DNA of 64,000 bases from Herminiimonas arsenitoxidans. Its GTDB lineage: Bacteria > Pseudomonadota > Gammaproteobacteria > Burkholderiales > Burkholderiaceae_D. Made by a program: the position numbers and the translations under genes. The notes under the pieces are model-generated. The model made no database searches. It saw only the letters and a program-made list of their open reading frames with translations, and was not told the DNA's origin. Where the stretch lies: positions 1,302,001 through 1,366,000 of the forward strand of contig NZ_LT671418.1 of assembly GCF_900130075.1 (NCBI RefSeq), written 5' to 3'. Below are positions 1-9,773 of the stretch, one piece after another (within the stretch, counting starts at the first letter, position 1; each line of letters starts with the position of its first letter).

Positions 1-40
1 ATAAATCAATTAAAAAATTATTTAACGAAAGGGGTTTCCT

Positions 41-856
41 TTGGCAAAAATCATCGTTGTAACGTCGGGTAAAGGCGGCGTCGGCAAAACCACTTCGAGC
101 GCAAGCTTTGCGTCCGGTCTGGCCATGCGCGGACATAAAACTGTCGTCATCGATTTCGACGTTGGCCTGCGCAATCTCGATTTGATCATGGGCTGCGAAC
201 GCCGCGTGGTGTACGACCTGATCAATGTCGTCAACAAGGAAGCAACGCTGAATCAAGCGCTGATCAAGGACAAACACTGCGACAACCTGTTCGTGCTGCC
301 TGCATCGCAAACACGCGACAAAGATGCGCTCTCGGAAGAAGGCGTGGAACGCGTACTGCAAGATCTGGCTGCCATGGATTTTGAATTCATCATCTGCGAT
401 TCGCCTGCAGGTATCGAACACGGTGCTGTCATGGCGCTGACATTTGCTGATGAAGCCATCATCGTCACCAATCCTGAAGTGTCGTCGGTACGCGATTCGG
501 ATCGCATCCTCGGCATCATTCAAGCCAAATCGCGTCGTGCATTGAACGGCGGCGAACCGGTCAAGGAGCATTTGCTGATTACCCGCTATGTACCGAAGCG
601 CGTGGAAGCTGGCGAAATGCTGTCTTACACCGACGTGCAGGAAATCCTGCGCATCCCACTGGTCGGCATCATTCCAGAATCGGAATCGGTATTGCACGCA
701 TCGAACTCCGGTAATCCGGCGATCCATATCGAAGGCAGCGAAGTATCAGAAGCCTACAAAGATGTCGTCTCACGCTTCCTCGGCGAAGACCTCCCATTGC
801 GATTTACTGACTACGAAAAGCCTGGCTTTCTGCAGAGAATTTTTGGAGGTAAGTAA
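41..856 (+). CDS. minD: Septum site-determining protein MinD
   Basis: MinD is a membrane-associated ATPase that recruits MinC to block FtsZ ring assembly away from midcell. The 271-residue product has the family length (E. coli 270). The deviant Walker A motif GKGGVGKTT lies at residues 10-18, aspartates 38 and 40 follow in the first switch region, and the C-terminus ends in the short amphipathic membrane-targeting helix FLQRIFGGK. The start is TTG at 41, preceded by a good Shine-Dalgarno (GAAAGGGG, 27-34). It is followed after 2 bases by minE, whose ribosome-binding site (GGAGG, 845-849) lies inside the end of minD, so the two are translationally coupled. minC is expected just upstream, outside the window. 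Very confident. Confidence 0.97.
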   Translation: MAKIIVVTSGKGGVGKTTSSASFASGLAMRGHKTVVIDFDVGLRNLDLIMGCERRVVYDLINVVNKEATLNQALIKDKHCDNLFVLPASQTRDKDALSEEGVERVLQDLAAMDFEFIICDSPAGIEHGAVMALTFADEAIIVTNPEVSSVRDSDRILGIIQAKSRRALNGGEPVKEHLLITRYVPKRVEAGEMLSYTDVQEILRIPLVGIIPESESVLHASNSGNPAIHIEGSEVSEAYKDVVSRFLGEDLPLRFTDYEKPGFLQRIFGGK

Positions 857-858
857 TC

Positions 859-1131
859 ATGGCTCTCCTGTCTTTCCTGTTTAATACCAAGCCGAAAACT
901 GCTAGCGCTGCCAAGGAACGTCTGCAGATCATTATTGCGCGTGAGCGTAATGGCCGTGCCGGCCCTGACTTCCTGCCAGCTCTGCATCAAGAGTTGATCG
1001 CTGTGATTTCAAAATACGTGAAGGTCAATCCGGACGACATCAAGATTTCTCTGAATAGTCAGGGCAATCTGGAAGTGTTGGACGTCAACGTCGTGCTGCC
1101 GGACGACGCGATTGAAGCTGCCATCAAGTAA
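859..1131 (+). CDS. minE: Cell division topological specificity factor MinE
   Basis: MinE stimulates the MinD ATPase and drives Min oscillation, keeping the division inhibitor off midcell. The 90-residue product has the usual length. The N-terminal region (residues about 1-35) carries the membrane-targeting and MinD-contact segment ([13 protein letters not shown]), and the C-terminal half ([29 protein letters not shown] split as the dimerisation domain) matches family expectation. The gene is co-transcribed with minD. A hairpin follows the stop codon. Very confident. Confidence 0.96.
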   Translation: MALLSFLFNTKPKTASAAKERLQIIIARERNGRAGPDFLPALHQELIAVISKYVKVNPDDIKISLNSQGNLEVLDVNVVLPDDAIEAAIK

Positions 1132-1145
1132 TTAATGTTTGCCTG

Positions 1146-1179
1146 GCTCTGGACTCTCGTTCAAACGGGAATCCAGAGC
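1146..1179 (+). terminator. Hairpin after minE, possible terminator
   Basis: A perfect 8-bp inverted repeat GCTCTGGA (1146-1153) / TCCAGAGC (1172-1179) follows minE by 14 bases. An inner CGTT/AACG pair (1158-1161 / 1164-1167) could extend the stem. No T-run follows, so this is either a Rho-dependent end, an mRNA-stabilising hairpin, or a weak terminator. Confidence 0.35.
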
Positions 1180-1272
1180 AGTATCACCACCCGCATGAAA
1201 AAAATGCATGCGCCATCTGCTAGCTGAGAGATAACGTATCATTTCACATCATTTATTTTTCGAGATCCCATC

Positions 1273-2379
1273 ATGAAAACCAAAGCCGCCGTCGCCTGGA
1301 AAGCAGGACAACCGTTAACGATTGAAGAAGTCGAGCTGGGTGGACCGCGTGAAGGTGAAGTGCTGGTCGAGATCAAAGCCACCGGCATTTGCCATACCGA
1401 TTACTACACACTGTCAGGCGCTGACCCTGAAGGCATCTTCCCCGCCATCCTTGGCCATGAAGGCGCAGGCGTGGTGGTCGAAGTCGGCCCTGGCGTCAAA
1501 AGCCTGAAAAAAGATGACCACGTCATTCCGCTGTACACGCCGGAATGCCGCGAATGCAAATTCTGCCTGTCGCGCAAAACCAATCTGTGCCAAAAAATTC
1601 GCTCGACCCAAGGTCGCGGTTTGATGCCGGATGCAACCAGCCGTTTCTCTATCGATGGTAAGCCACTGTTTCACTACATGGGTACATCGACGTTCTCCAA
1701 TTACATCGTTGTCCCGGAAATCGCCTTGGCGAAAATCCGCGAAGACGCACCGTTCGATAAAGTTTGCTACATCGGCTGTGGCGTCACCACCGGCGTAGGC
1801 GCAGTCTTGTTCACGGCAAAAGTGGAAGCTGGCGCCAACGTGGTCGTGTTCGGCCTCGGCGGTATCGGCCTCAACGTGATTCAAGCGGCGAAGATGGTTG
1901 GCGCTGACAAAATCATCGGTGTCGATCTGAATCCTGCACGCGAAACGATGGCACGCAAGTTCGGCATGACGCATTTCATCAATCCGAGCAAAGTCGAGAA
2001 CGTCGTGGACTCGATCGTGCAATTGACTGACGGCGGTGCGGACTACAGCTTCGAATGCATCGGCAATGTACACACAATGCGCCAAGCGCTGGAATGCTGT
2101 CACAAAGGTTGGGGCCAATCGATCGTGATCGGTGTCGCTGAAGCCGGTGCAGAAATCAGCACACGTCCATTCCAACTGGTCACTGGTCGCGAATGGAAAG
2201 GCTCCGCTTTCGGCGGTGCACGCGGTCGTACCGATGTACCGAAAATCGTAGACTGGTACATGGAAGGCAAACTGAATATCGATGATCTGATCACGCACAA
2301 ATTGCCGTTGGAACGGATCAATGAAGGCTTCGATCTGATGAAGAGCGGCGAATCGATCCGCTCGGTTGTTGTTTACTAA
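1273..2379 (+). CDS. frmA: S-(hydroxymethyl)glutathione dehydrogenase (class III alcohol dehydrogenase)
   Basis: This cytosolic zinc enzyme oxidises S-hydroxymethylglutathione, the spontaneous adduct of formaldehyde and glutathione, to S-formylglutathione with NAD+. The 368 residues match the family length. Catalytic zinc ligands Cys40, His62 and the adjacent Glu63 are visible, as are the four structural-zinc cysteines 92, 95, 98 and 106, and the NAD-binding Rossmann glycines (GLGGIGLN) near residue 195. The next gene, frmB, 29 bases downstream, performs the following step, so the two form a formaldehyde-detoxification operon. No frmR-type repressor is adjacent. adhC is an alternative name. 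Confidence 0.96.
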   Translation: MKTKAAVAWKAGQPLTIEEVELGGPREGEVLVEIKATGICHTDYYTLSGADPEGIFPAILGHEGAGVVVEVGPGVKSLKKDDHVIPLYTPECRECKFCLSRKTNLCQKIRSTQGRGLMPDATSRFSIDGKPLFHYMGTSTFSNYIVVPEIALAKIREDAPFDKVCYIGCGVTTGVGAVLFTAKVEAGANVVVFGLGGIGLNVIQAAKMVGADKIIGVDLNPARETMARKFGMTHFINPSKVENVVDSIVQLTDGGADYSFECIGNVHTMRQALECCHKGWGQSIVIGVAEAGAEISTRPFQLVTGREWKGSAFGGARGRTDVPKIVDWYMEGKLNIDDLITHKLPLERINEGFDLMKSGESIRSVVVY

Positions 2380-2408
2380 GTTAATTGAAAAGTTAAGTGG
2401 GGAAAGAA

Positions 2409-3251
2409 GTGGAACTGACCAGCCAGCACAAATGCTTTAACGGCACACAAAGTTTTTACAAACACGAGTCGACGTCGACTGGTTTGTCGATGACGTTTTC
2501 CGTGTATCAACCGCCACAGGCCAAGCATAAAAAAGTACCTGTATTGTTTTATCTGGCCGGTCTGACCTGCACCGAAGAAACCTTCATGATCAAGGGCGGC
2601 GCGCAACGTTATGCAGCCGAGCACGGCATCATGCTGGTGACGATGGATACCAGTCCACGTCGTACCGGCATCAAAGGCGCTGCGGAAAGCTGGGACTTCG
2701 GTCACGGCGCCGGCTTCTATATCGATGCGACGCAACAACCGTGGGCCACGCACTTCCGCATGGAAAGCTATGTGGTGCACGAATTACGCAACATCATCAT
2801 TGCCAACTTCCCTGCTCTCGCCGATCGCATCGGTGTGTTCGGCCATTCGATGGGTGGTCACGGCGCATTGACGCTGGCTTTGAAGCACCCGGATATCTAC
2901 AAATCGGTATCGGCCTTTGCACCGATCACCGCACCTAGTCATTGTCCTTGGGGTCAAAAAGCCTTTTCGAATTATCTGGGCAGCGATCATGCGGAATGGG
3001 CTAAACATGATGCGAGCGCATTGATGCGCACACGCAAGACGCCATTCCCGCAAGGTATCTTGATTGATCAGGGATTGGATGATGAATTCCTCGATACCGA
3101 ATTGTTGCCGCATCACTTCGAATCGGCATGCTGGACCGCTGAGCAGCCATTGACGCTACGTCGTCATTCCGGCTACGACCACAATTACTATTTCATCTCG
3201 ACCTTCATGCAGGATCACATCGCCTTCCATGCAGGCATCCTGAACAAGTAA
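2409..3251 (+). CDS. frmB: S-formylglutathione hydrolase
   Basis: This esterase-D-family alpha/beta hydrolase releases formate and glutathione from S-formylglutathione. The nucleophile elbow GHSMGG (serine near residue 144), an aspartate in the DQGLDDEF segment and the histidine in GYDHNYYF form the expected triad. The frame is open from GTG 2397, but I prefer GTG 2409: it gives the family-typical N-terminus MELTSQHKCF and is preceded by GGGGA at 2399-2403. The protein is then 280 residues. It lies directly after frmA and is closed by a strong terminator. fghA is a synonym. Confidence 0.93.
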   Translation: MELTSQHKCFNGTQSFYKHESTSTGLSMTFSVYQPPQAKHKKVPVLFYLAGLTCTEETFMIKGGAQRYAAEHGIMLVTMDTSPRRTGIKGAAESWDFGHGAGFYIDATQQPWATHFRMESYVVHELRNIIIANFPALADRIGVFGHSMGGHGALTLALKHPDIYKSVSAFAPITAPSHCPWGQKAFSNYLGSDHAEWAKHDASALMRTRKTPFPQGILIDQGLDDEFLDTELLPHHFESACWTAEQPLTLRRHSGYDHNYYFISTFMQDHIAFHAGILNK

Positions 3252-3268
3252 TCGCATCGTCAACGATC

Positions 3269-3298
3269 AACGGCTGAATTTTTATTCAGCCGTTTTTT
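3269..3298 (+). terminator. Rho-independent terminator of frmA-frmB
   Basis: An 11-bp perfect stem AACGGCTGAAT / ATTCAGCCGTT with a TTTT loop is followed by a T-run. It lies 17 bases after the frmB stop. Confidence 0.92.
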
Positions 3299-3307
3299 AT
3301 GCTCATA

Positions 3308-3348
3308 AAAAATGGCGCTGTAGAGATCAACTCTGCAGCGCCATTTTT
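3308..3348 (-). terminator. Rho-independent terminator of the chemoreceptor gene
   Basis: A long stem AAAAATGGCGCTGTAGAG / CTCTGCAGCGCCATTTTT with one mismatch is flanked by A-runs and T-runs on both sides. It can act on both strands; its position 30 bases after the minus-strand chemoreceptor stop makes that its main client. Confidence 0.88.
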
Positions 3349-3378
3349 CTATCCGATCAAGTCGGATGGAATCAGATT

Positions 3379-5097
3379 TTAAAACTCTTCCCAATCATCC
3401 GTATTGCCATTGACTGCTGACTTGGTCGGCGCCGCTTTGGTCCGTTCCGGTACCGCCACTGACGACTTAACCGACTTAGTCACTGCTGGTGCACGGACTG
3501 CAGTCGATTGAATTGTGCGAGGTGCAGTCTGCTGCGCCGACGCATATTCGCCACCGACCTGAAATACGCTGACAGCTTGTGCCAGATTTTTGGCTTGATC
3601 TTGCAAGGATTCAGCTGCCGCTGCCGCTTCTTCCACCAACGCCGCATTCTGCTGCGTGACTTGATCCATTTGGCCGATGGCCTGATTCACTTGCTCGATA
3701 CCATCACTTTGTTCCTGGCTCGCTGCAGTGATCTCGGCCATGATGTCGGCAACGCGCTTCACGCCATCGACGATTTCATCCATGGTGCTACCGGCTTCTG
3801 CCACCAGTTTGCTACCGGCATCGACTTTCTCAACTGAGTCGCCAATCAAGGCTTTGATTTCTTTCGCAGCAGCGGCTGAACGTTGCGCCAAATTACGCAC
3901 TTCCGTTGCCACCACGGCAAAGCCACGGCCTTGCTCACCGGCACGCGCAGCTTCCACTGCAGCATTCAAAGCCAGAATATTGGTTTGGAATGCGATGCCA
4001 TCGATGACGCCAATGATGTCGACAATCTTCTTCGCCGAATCGTTGATGGAACCCATCGTATCGACCACTTGCGAAACCACCGCACCACCCTTGACTGCGA
4101 CCGCCGATGCAGCGACCGCCAGTTGATTGGCTTGACGTGAATTGTCTGCATTCTGTTTGACGGTCGACGTCAGCTCTTCCATCGAAGATGCGGTTTCTTC
4201 CAGTGAGCTGGCTTGTTCTTCGGTACGGGAAGAGAGATCCAGATTGCCGCTGGCAATTTCGCTAGATGCAGTCGCAATCGTGTCTGTACCCATGCGAATC
4301 TGCGTCACGGTTTTTGCCAAGCTATCCTGCATACGACGCAGTGCATTGAGCAATAATCCCGGTTCATCTTGCGCGGCAACCATGGTGCTGCGTGTAGTCA
4401 AATCACCTTCTGCTACCGATTCAGCCACCGACAATGCTTCCTGCAATGGTCGTGTGATACCAACTGTCAGACGCCAAGCGATAAGTGCACCCAGAACCAA
4501 GGCGATCAAGGCACCAATAATCAAGGTCATGCGGCCAGAGACAAAATCTGCCGTAATCGACTCATCCGCCAGTTTCACTTCATTCTGATAATACGCAACC
4601 ACATCTTTTACGCTATCAACGTATGCATCCAGCGCCGGCACCATTTTTGTATCGATCATTTGGTTGGCTTCATCGATATTGCCACCAGCCTTGACCGCAA
4701 GTATCGATTTTCGGATGTCGATATAGGTGGATCTTTTCTTTGCCACTTCGGCAAATAATTCTTTTTCTTTATCTGTATTGATCCGGTCTTCAATACTCTT
4801 TTGAATTTCGGTAATTTGCGCGCTCTGTGCGGTAATCGCCTTTTGGAAAAAAGCCTGAACTTCCGCATTCGACGCTTTTACCAAAGCCAATGTACGTACG
4901 GCATTAACACTCGTTCCTTGCAACCATTCCCCTGCTGCCTTTTGTTTTTGCAGGGACTCATCCACCAGATGACGACTTGCATCATTGATATTTTGCAAAC
5001 GCATAATACCGGTAGCTCCCATTGCTGCGACCAGCAATAAGATCAATCCGAAACCTAAACCAAGTCTTACACCTATTTTCATATTTGCGATGCGCAT
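3379..5097 (-). CDS. Methyl-accepting chemotaxis protein
   Basis: This is a transmembrane chemoreceptor signalling to CheA/CheW. Order of parts in the 572-residue protein: first membrane helix (about 11-30), periplasmic four-helix-bundle-type ligand region, second membrane helix (about 190-212), HAMP linker, and a long cytoplasmic coiled coil with the highly conserved hairpin tip ([33 protein letters not shown]). The C-terminus DDWEEF matches the xWxxF CheR/CheB-tethering pentapeptide of high-abundance receptors such as Tsr and Tar. The start was placed at ATG 5097 rather than 5169 because GGAGGGG precedes it and the membrane helix then sits at the N-terminus. The ligand is unknown. A FliA-type promoter lies upstream. 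Confidence 0.95.
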   Translation of the reverse strand: MRIANMKIGVRLGLGFGLILLLVAAMGATGIMRLQNINDASRHLVDESLQKQKAAGEWLQGTSVNAVRTLALVKASNAEVQAFFQKAITAQSAQITEIQKSIEDRINTDKEKELFAEVAKKRSTYIDIRKSILAVKAGGNIDEANQMIDTKMVPALDAYVDSVKDVVAYYQNEVKLADESITADFVSGRMTLIIGALIALVLGALIAWRLTVGITRPLQEALSVAESVAEGDLTTRSTMVAAQDEPGLLLNALRRMQDSLAKTVTQIRMGTDTIATASSEIASGNLDLSSRTEEQASSLEETASSMEELTSTVKQNADNSRQANQLAVAASAVAVKGGAVVSQVVDTMGSINDSAKKIVDIIGVIDGIAFQTNILALNAAVEAARAGEQGRGFAVVATEVRNLAQRSAAAAKEIKALIGDSVEKVDAGSKLVAEAGSTMDEIVDGVKRVADIMAEITAASQEQSDGIEQVNQAIGQMDQVTQQNAALVEEAAAAAESLQDQAKNLAQAVSVFQVGGEYASAQQTAPRTIQSTAVRAPAVTKSVKSSVAVPERTKAAPTKSAVNGNTDDWEEF

Positions 5098-5281
5098 CGT
5101 GTCCCCTCCAAAATTACGTTCTGCTCTACCAACATCTTTATTCTCCAGAGTGAAAATCGACACATGCAATATGCTGATAAATCATCTGACCTGAGGATAC
5201 GACCTACGTCATTGATGTCTTTTAATGACATTTAAAAACATGACAAAATTGAAAAATATTTTTTTGTCACGCCTGTGACAT

Positions 5282-5308
5282 ATATCGGCAGTAAATATCA
5301 AAGGTTAA
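5282..5308 (-). promoter_or_regulatory. Probable sigma-28 (FliA) promoter of the chemoreceptor gene
   Basis: Read on the minus strand: TTAACCTT, 11 bases, GCCGATAT. The enterobacterial FliA consensus is TAAAGTTT-N11-GCCGATAA; the -10 matches 7 of 8, the -35 matches 5 of 8 and the spacing is exact. It would leave a leader of roughly 180 bases before the ATG at 5097. The rest of the 5098-5475 gap is AT-rich and holds no gene I can support. Confidence 0.5.
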
Positions 5309-5475
5309 CGGTGCAGCACAAAAATAGTGCAAATATTCACCAATATGGACAAATGATTAAGAGAATTTGTGCGCTCAAGACACAATCACGCTACGCACTC
5401 ACACATATCGAATCGTGAAGAAACTCTGCTTTACCTTGAGCTTTGAATAGGCTGCGATCTACCGGCATGACGACA

Positions 5476-6189
5476 TCAGAATCGCTCATACCCCTTTAGA
5501 TAACGCCACTGCCCTGCAGGCAAACTCGCCATCGGCATGCGCGCGATGCGGATACGTTTCAAGCTGACCACTTTCAAACCAACCATCTCGCACATGTGCG
5601 AGATCTGACCACGCTGTACGCCTTTCAAGGCAAAGCGCAAGCGCGTTTCGTTTTGCCAGCTCACCTTGATCGGCGGCAAAGGCTTGCGGTTAAAGGTCAA
5701 GCCATGGTTCAGCAAAGCCAATCCATTGGGCACGAGATCACCGCTGACTTCGACAATGTATTCCTGCTCCACGGTGGCAGCTTCATCGATCAATTTGCGC
5801 GCAATATGCCAATCCTGCGTATAGACAACAAGGCCGCTGGCATAGCTTTCCAGGTTATCTGTCGGCTTCAGATCAACGGTATGTTTTTTCAGAAAACGAA
5901 TACCGGAACGGTCTTCCGCATACAAATTCTCAGGCGTGATGCTCTGCAAAGCGGTGGCGACATCGATACCGGCAGGCTTATGCAAGAGGATGGTAACGGG
6001 ATCGACTGCGACCAATGTCGCATCAGGCGACAGAAGTATGGATTGTTGCTGCGTAACGCGATAACCGGGTTCTTCAATCACGATCCCGTCTACCGTTACC
6101 CAGCCGCCTTCAATGTATTGCTCTGCTTCGCGACGGGAACAAGGGACCGATTCGGCGACGCGTTTCGAGAGACGGATAGAGTCGACCAT
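5476..6189 (-). CDS. RluF-like S4-domain pseudouridine synthase homologue lacking the catalytic aspartate
   Basis: The 237-residue protein has an N-terminal S4 RNA-binding domain (about 5-55, with CSRREAEQYIEGGWV) and a C-terminal pseudouridine-synthase fold ending with RIRIARMPMASLPAGQWRYL, closest to RluF/RluB. In this family the catalytic motif is R-L-D-x-x-T/S-x-G-L. Here the aligned segment is DNLESYASGLVVYTQD (111-126): the arginine is Asn112 and the catalytic aspartate is Glu114 (codon GAA at 5848-5850). The second signature, GxNRQIRRM, has decayed to GVQRGQISHM. The fold is kept but isomerase activity is doubtful; it may act as an RNA-binding protein. It is a monocistronic gene with a weak ribosome-binding site. 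Confidence 0.8.
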   Translation of the reverse strand: MVDSIRLSKRVAESVPCSRREAEQYIEGGWVTVDGIVIEEPGYRVTQQQSILLSPDATLVAVDPVTILLHKPAGIDVATALQSITPENLYAEDRSGIRFLKKHTVDLKPTDNLESYASGLVVYTQDWHIARKLIDEAATVEQEYIVEVSGDLVPNGLALLNHGLTFNRKPLPPIKVSWQNETRLRFALKGVQRGQISHMCEMVGLKVVSLKRIRIARMPMASLPAGQWRYLKGYERF

Positions 6190-6353
6190 GATGAGGCAAT
6201 CTGAAAAAGATGTGTATTGTCAGCTTGCCGCACGGTAGCTGCAAGCCTTTTAGCTCGCAGCGCTAAACATGGTGATAAAGAATGGAGAAAAGATGGCACA
6301 GGGACAACTGGCGCAAAACTGCAAACCAGTTGTATCCCTCAGTGGTATGGCTA

Positions 6354-6998
6354 TCAGGCCGCTTTGGCTTCGGTGCTGCCTTCTTTGGTCGCCGGGCTAG
6401 CACTGCTAGATGCGATACCTTCGCTCTCCCAGCGATCAAATTCCGCCATGATCGCTGCATGCGTTTTCTGGCTGATTTCCGGCAAGGTGCCACCCAGCAT
6501 ATCGCTCGCTTCCTTAAAGCCTTTTTCCACCGCTGCGCGTATGGCTGCCAGCTTGCTTGGATCATCGCCGATAGCGCTCTTCGCAAAATTGAGGATGCGT
6601 TCCGACACTTGCTTGACGCCGAACTCGCCATCCTCAGCAATCGCCGCTTTGGCTGCCTCGATAGTCTCAGCATCCGTTGTCAGTGTCTGTTCGCCGCTCA
6701 CCACTTTCGCAATATTCAATCCTTGCTGCTCCAGCAAAGGCAGAATCAGATTGATGATTTCCTTCACTTTGCGATTGGACTCTTCCAGCATCGTGGCAAC
6801 ATCAGGACGCGCTTGCGCCGCCGTATTACGCAGATCGCCGTAGGTAGCGTCTTCTGCCGGTTGTGCGCCCAACGTCACCTTGTCGCTGACGCTGGCTTCC
6901 GTTTTGTCGAAGGAACGTTGCGTTGCCTCACGTGCAGCCATCGCAGGCAAGGCAGCTGGTCGTTGTGTCGTATTGTTATTTAAACTTGTAATGCTCAT
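6354..6998 (-). CDS. DUF5610-like protein of unknown function
   Basis: This is a 214-residue soluble protein without signal peptide or membrane segment. The N-terminal 60 residues are low-complexity and probably disordered. The middle and C-terminus (RILNFAKSAIG, EKGFKEASDMLGG, SQKTHAAIMAEFDRWE) resemble what I remember of the DUF5610 family, whose function is unknown. Start ATG 6998 was chosen because AAGGGG precedes it; the frame upstream (to 7142) has no supporting signal. An antisense open frame covering the same bases was discarded. It is flanked by the pseudouridine synthase homologue and divergent ygiQ. The family assignment is from memory and moderate. Confidence 0.7.
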   Translation of the reverse strand: MSITSLNNNTTQRPAALPAMAAREATQRSFDKTEASVSDKVTLGAQPAEDATYGDLRNTAAQARPDVATMLEESNRKVKEIINLILPLLEQQGLNIAKVVSGEQTLTTDAETIEAAKAAIAEDGEFGVKQVSERILNFAKSAIGDDPSKLAAIRAAVEKGFKEASDMLGGTLPEISQKTHAAIMAEFDRWESEGIASSSASPATKEGSTEAKAA

Positions 6999-7292
6999 GC
7001 GAGACCCCTTACTCATCAAATTGACGAAAAATGATCGCATTGACAACAACGCACTCGAACTTGCCGCGATCCTATCCTTGATAACGGCTAAAAAAAGAAA
7101 AAGCTGAGCACCGATGCAAATGGCTGGCCAATTTATTGGCACGAAAGCAACTTAAAAATAAAACTTCCAAATAAATCAAGGCGATAGCCTGCTTTAAGCC
7201 GCCTCGCTGCACGCCAAAGCTGTATACTGTCGCCTTCCTCGCCCCACGCGAAATGATGTCGATATAGACATCACTTCCAACCATTGCATCTC

Positions 7293-9584
7293 ATGAGCGC
7301 ACAGCCAAAAAATCTGTTTTCCTATTCAAGCAAACGTCCGCGCGATATCAAACCCGCGCCTTTTATGCCTATGTCGCGCGCAGAAATGGACAAACTTGGA
7401 TGGGATAGCTGTGACGTCATTCTGGTAACGGGCGATGCCTACATCGATCATCCGAGCTTCGGCATGGCGCTGGTTGGACGTTTATTGGAATCGCAAGGCT
7501 TTCGCGTTGGCATCATCAGCCAACCGGACTGGCTGTCGGCAGAACCGTTCCGTGCACTAGGCAAACCTAATCTGTATTTCGGCATCACCGCCGGCAATAT
7601 GGATTCCATGGTCAATCGTTACACATCGGACCGCAAGATTCGCTCCGACGATGCCTACACGCCTAACGGCGAACCGAACAAGCGTCCGGATCGCGCAGTG
7701 ACTGTGTATTCGCAACGTGCACGCGAAGCATATCCCGGCGTCAACGTCGTCATCGGCAGTATCGAAGCGAGCTTGCGCCGCATCGCACATTACGATTACT
7801 GGTCGGACAAAGTGCGCCGCTCGGTATTGCCTGATTCAAAAGCAGACATCCTGATCTTCGGTAACGCAGAACGCGCATTGGTCGATTTAACTCATCGCGT
7901 GGCCGCAGGCGAACCGATTTCTTCCATCCGTGATTTGCGCGGTACCGCCTTCATGGTGCCACCAGGCTGGAAACCAACTCCAGAATGGACAGAAGCCAAT
8001 TCAACCCGCGTCGATACGCCGGGCAAAGTCGATGCACATCCCGATCCGTATGAAATGAAGATGAAGAATACGGAAGGTTGCAAAACTTCCGAAGACGCAT
8101 CTTCGGCTGCACCTGCCGCACCTGTAGAAGCACCGGTCAAAGTCATCAAGATCATGAGCCGCGAAGAGCGCCGTGAAGCCGAACGTGAAGTGCGCAACAA
8201 GACTGTCGTACGCCTGCCATCCTACGATGTGATCAAGGACGATCCGGTTTTGTACGCACATGCTTCACGTGTATTCCATCTGGAATCGAATCCAGGTAAT
8301 GCACGCGCAATGGTGCAGGCACATGGCGAACGCGACGTCTGGCTCAATCCACCGCCGCTGCCATTGGCCATGGATGAGATGGATGGCGTATACGACATGA
8401 ACTATGCACGCGCACCGCATCCGGTCTATGGCAAGGCACGCATACCTGCGTGGGAAATGATTCGCTTCTCGGTCAACATCATGCGCGGCTGCTTCGGCGG
8501 CTGCACTTTCTGTTCGATTACCGAACATGAAGGCCGCATCATCCAGAGCCGCTCCGAACCGTCCATCTTGCGCGAGATCGAACTGATACGCGACAAGGTC
8601 AAAGGTTTTACTGGCACCATTTCCGACCTCGGCGGTCCGACCGCGAATATGTATCGCCTCGCCTGCAAAGACAAACGCATCGAAGAGTCATGCCGTCGTC
8701 TGTCCTGCGTGTATCCAAGCATCTGTTCCAACCTTGGCACCGATCACAGCAAGCTGATCCAGTTGTATCGCAAAGCGCGCGCAATTCCCGGCATTAAAAA
8801 GATACTGGTCAGCTCCGGCCTGCGTTACGACCTCGCTGTGCGTTCGCCTGAATACGTCAAGGAACTGGTCTCGCATCACGTCGGCGGCTTGCTAAAGATC
8901 GCACCGGAACACTCGGAAGACGGCCCATTGTCGAAGATGATGAAGCCGGGCATGGGCGCATACGACAAGTTCAAGGAACTGTTCGAGAAGTATTCGAAAG
9001 AAGCAGGCAAGGAACAGTATCTGATCCCTTACTTCATCGCCGCACATCCTGGCACTACTGATGAAGACATGTTGAATCTGGCGCTGTGGCTGAAGAAAAA
9101 CAACTTCCGCCTCGATCAGGTACAAACCTTCATGCCTACGCCTATGGCATTGGCAACGACGATGTATCACACGCGCAAGAACCCATTGCGTAAAGTGAGC
9201 GAAGATTCAGAAGTCGTAGAGACCGTACGCACCGGCAAAATCCGCAAGCTGCACAAAGCCTTCCTGCGTTATCACGATCCCGATAACTGGGAAATCCTGC
9301 GCGAAGGTTTGCAACGCATGGGACGCAGCGACTTGATCGGTAGTGGCGAGCATCATCTGGTGCCACGCCATGCAGCGCCATCGCGCGCCGTCATCGCCGC
9401 AGAACATAGACGCGAAACGCCGGGACCAAATCAGTTGGCAAAAAAATTCGGCCAAAACAAACCGCGTCCAGGTGCAGCAGTACAGCGCACCCCGACTGCA
9501 CGTACTACGACAAATCGCAGTGCAGTCGCAGCAAGACCTGCGCGCAAAGGCACTACTGTCACCAGCAAAGGTGGGCGAAAATAA
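7293..9584 (+). CDS. ygiQ: YgiQ family radical SAM protein
   Basis: The 763-residue protein matches E. coli YgiQ from the N-terminus ([37 protein letters not shown]) onward. The radical SAM cluster motif CFGGCTFC gives cysteines 400, 404 and 407. The N-terminal third is the B12-binding-like UPF0313 region, and the last 60 residues are a basic, probably disordered tail. The reaction is not established. ATG 7293 was preferred to TTG 7284 by comparison with the family; neither has a strong ribosome-binding site. An insertion rich in Ala/Pro/Lys (near residues 265-295) interrupts the N-terminal domain. Confidence 0.93.
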   Translation: MSAQPKNLFSYSSKRPRDIKPAPFMPMSRAEMDKLGWDSCDVILVTGDAYIDHPSFGMALVGRLLESQGFRVGIISQPDWLSAEPFRALGKPNLYFGITAGNMDSMVNRYTSDRKIRSDDAYTPNGEPNKRPDRAVTVYSQRAREAYPGVNVVIGSIEASLRRIAHYDYWSDKVRRSVLPDSKADILIFGNAERALVDLTHRVAAGEPISSIRDLRGTAFMVPPGWKPTPEWTEANSTRVDTPGKVDAHPDPYEMKMKNTEGCKTSEDASSAAPAAPVEAPVKVIKIMSREERREAEREVRNKTVVRLPSYDVIKDDPVLYAHASRVFHLESNPGNARAMVQAHGERDVWLNPPPLPLAMDEMDGVYDMNYARAPHPVYGKARIPAWEMIRFSVNIMRGCFGGCTFCSITEHEGRIIQSRSEPSILREIELIRDKVKGFTGTISDLGGPTANMYRLACKDKRIEESCRRLSCVYPSICSNLGTDHSKLIQLYRKARAIPGIKKILVSSGLRYDLAVRSPEYVKELVSHHVGGLLKIAPEHSEDGPLSKMMKPGMGAYDKFKELFEKYSKEAGKEQYLIPYFIAAHPGTTDEDMLNLALWLKKNNFRLDQVQTFMPTPMALATTMYHTRKNPLRKVSEDSEVVETVRTGKIRKLHKAFLRYHDPDNWEILREGLQRMGRSDLIGSGEHHLVPRHAAPSRAVIAAEHRRETPGPNQLAKKFGQNKPRPGAAVQRTPTARTTTNRSAVAARPARKGTTVTSKGGRK

Positions 9585-9616
9585 AATCCATGGGCCATGC
9601 CCTGTTTTATTTTCGC
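9575..9616 (+). terminator. Long hairpin overlapping the ygiQ stop, probable transcription end
   Basis: A 12-bp perfect stem GCGAAAATAAAA (9575-9586) / TTTTATTTTCGC (9605-9616) encloses a smaller GGGC/GCCC stem. It overlaps the stop codon. There is no T-run beyond the stem, although its descending arm is itself T-rich. Confidence 0.45.
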
Positions 9617-9773
9617 TACCTCTCTCAGCATTTTTAGCTATGACAATCGCAACGCAGGCATGCGTTGCGATTAGAAAAAAATTTCATCGCCCTACCTGCT
9701 TTCCCAATTTCGGTTATTCTTCCGCCAAAGTTACCGCGCTTGATCAGGCGGTGTATCGATAGGGGATCATCAA

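Noticed and set aside
1414..2298. 294-residue minus-strand open frame
   Set aside because: Antisense to frmA, which is unmistakable; composition (Ala/Asp/Phe/His) is that of a frame-shadow.
6217..6983. Overlapping plus-strand frames of 208 and 233 residues
   Set aside because: They are antisense to the DUF5610-like gene, which has a good ribosome-binding site and coherent protein composition.
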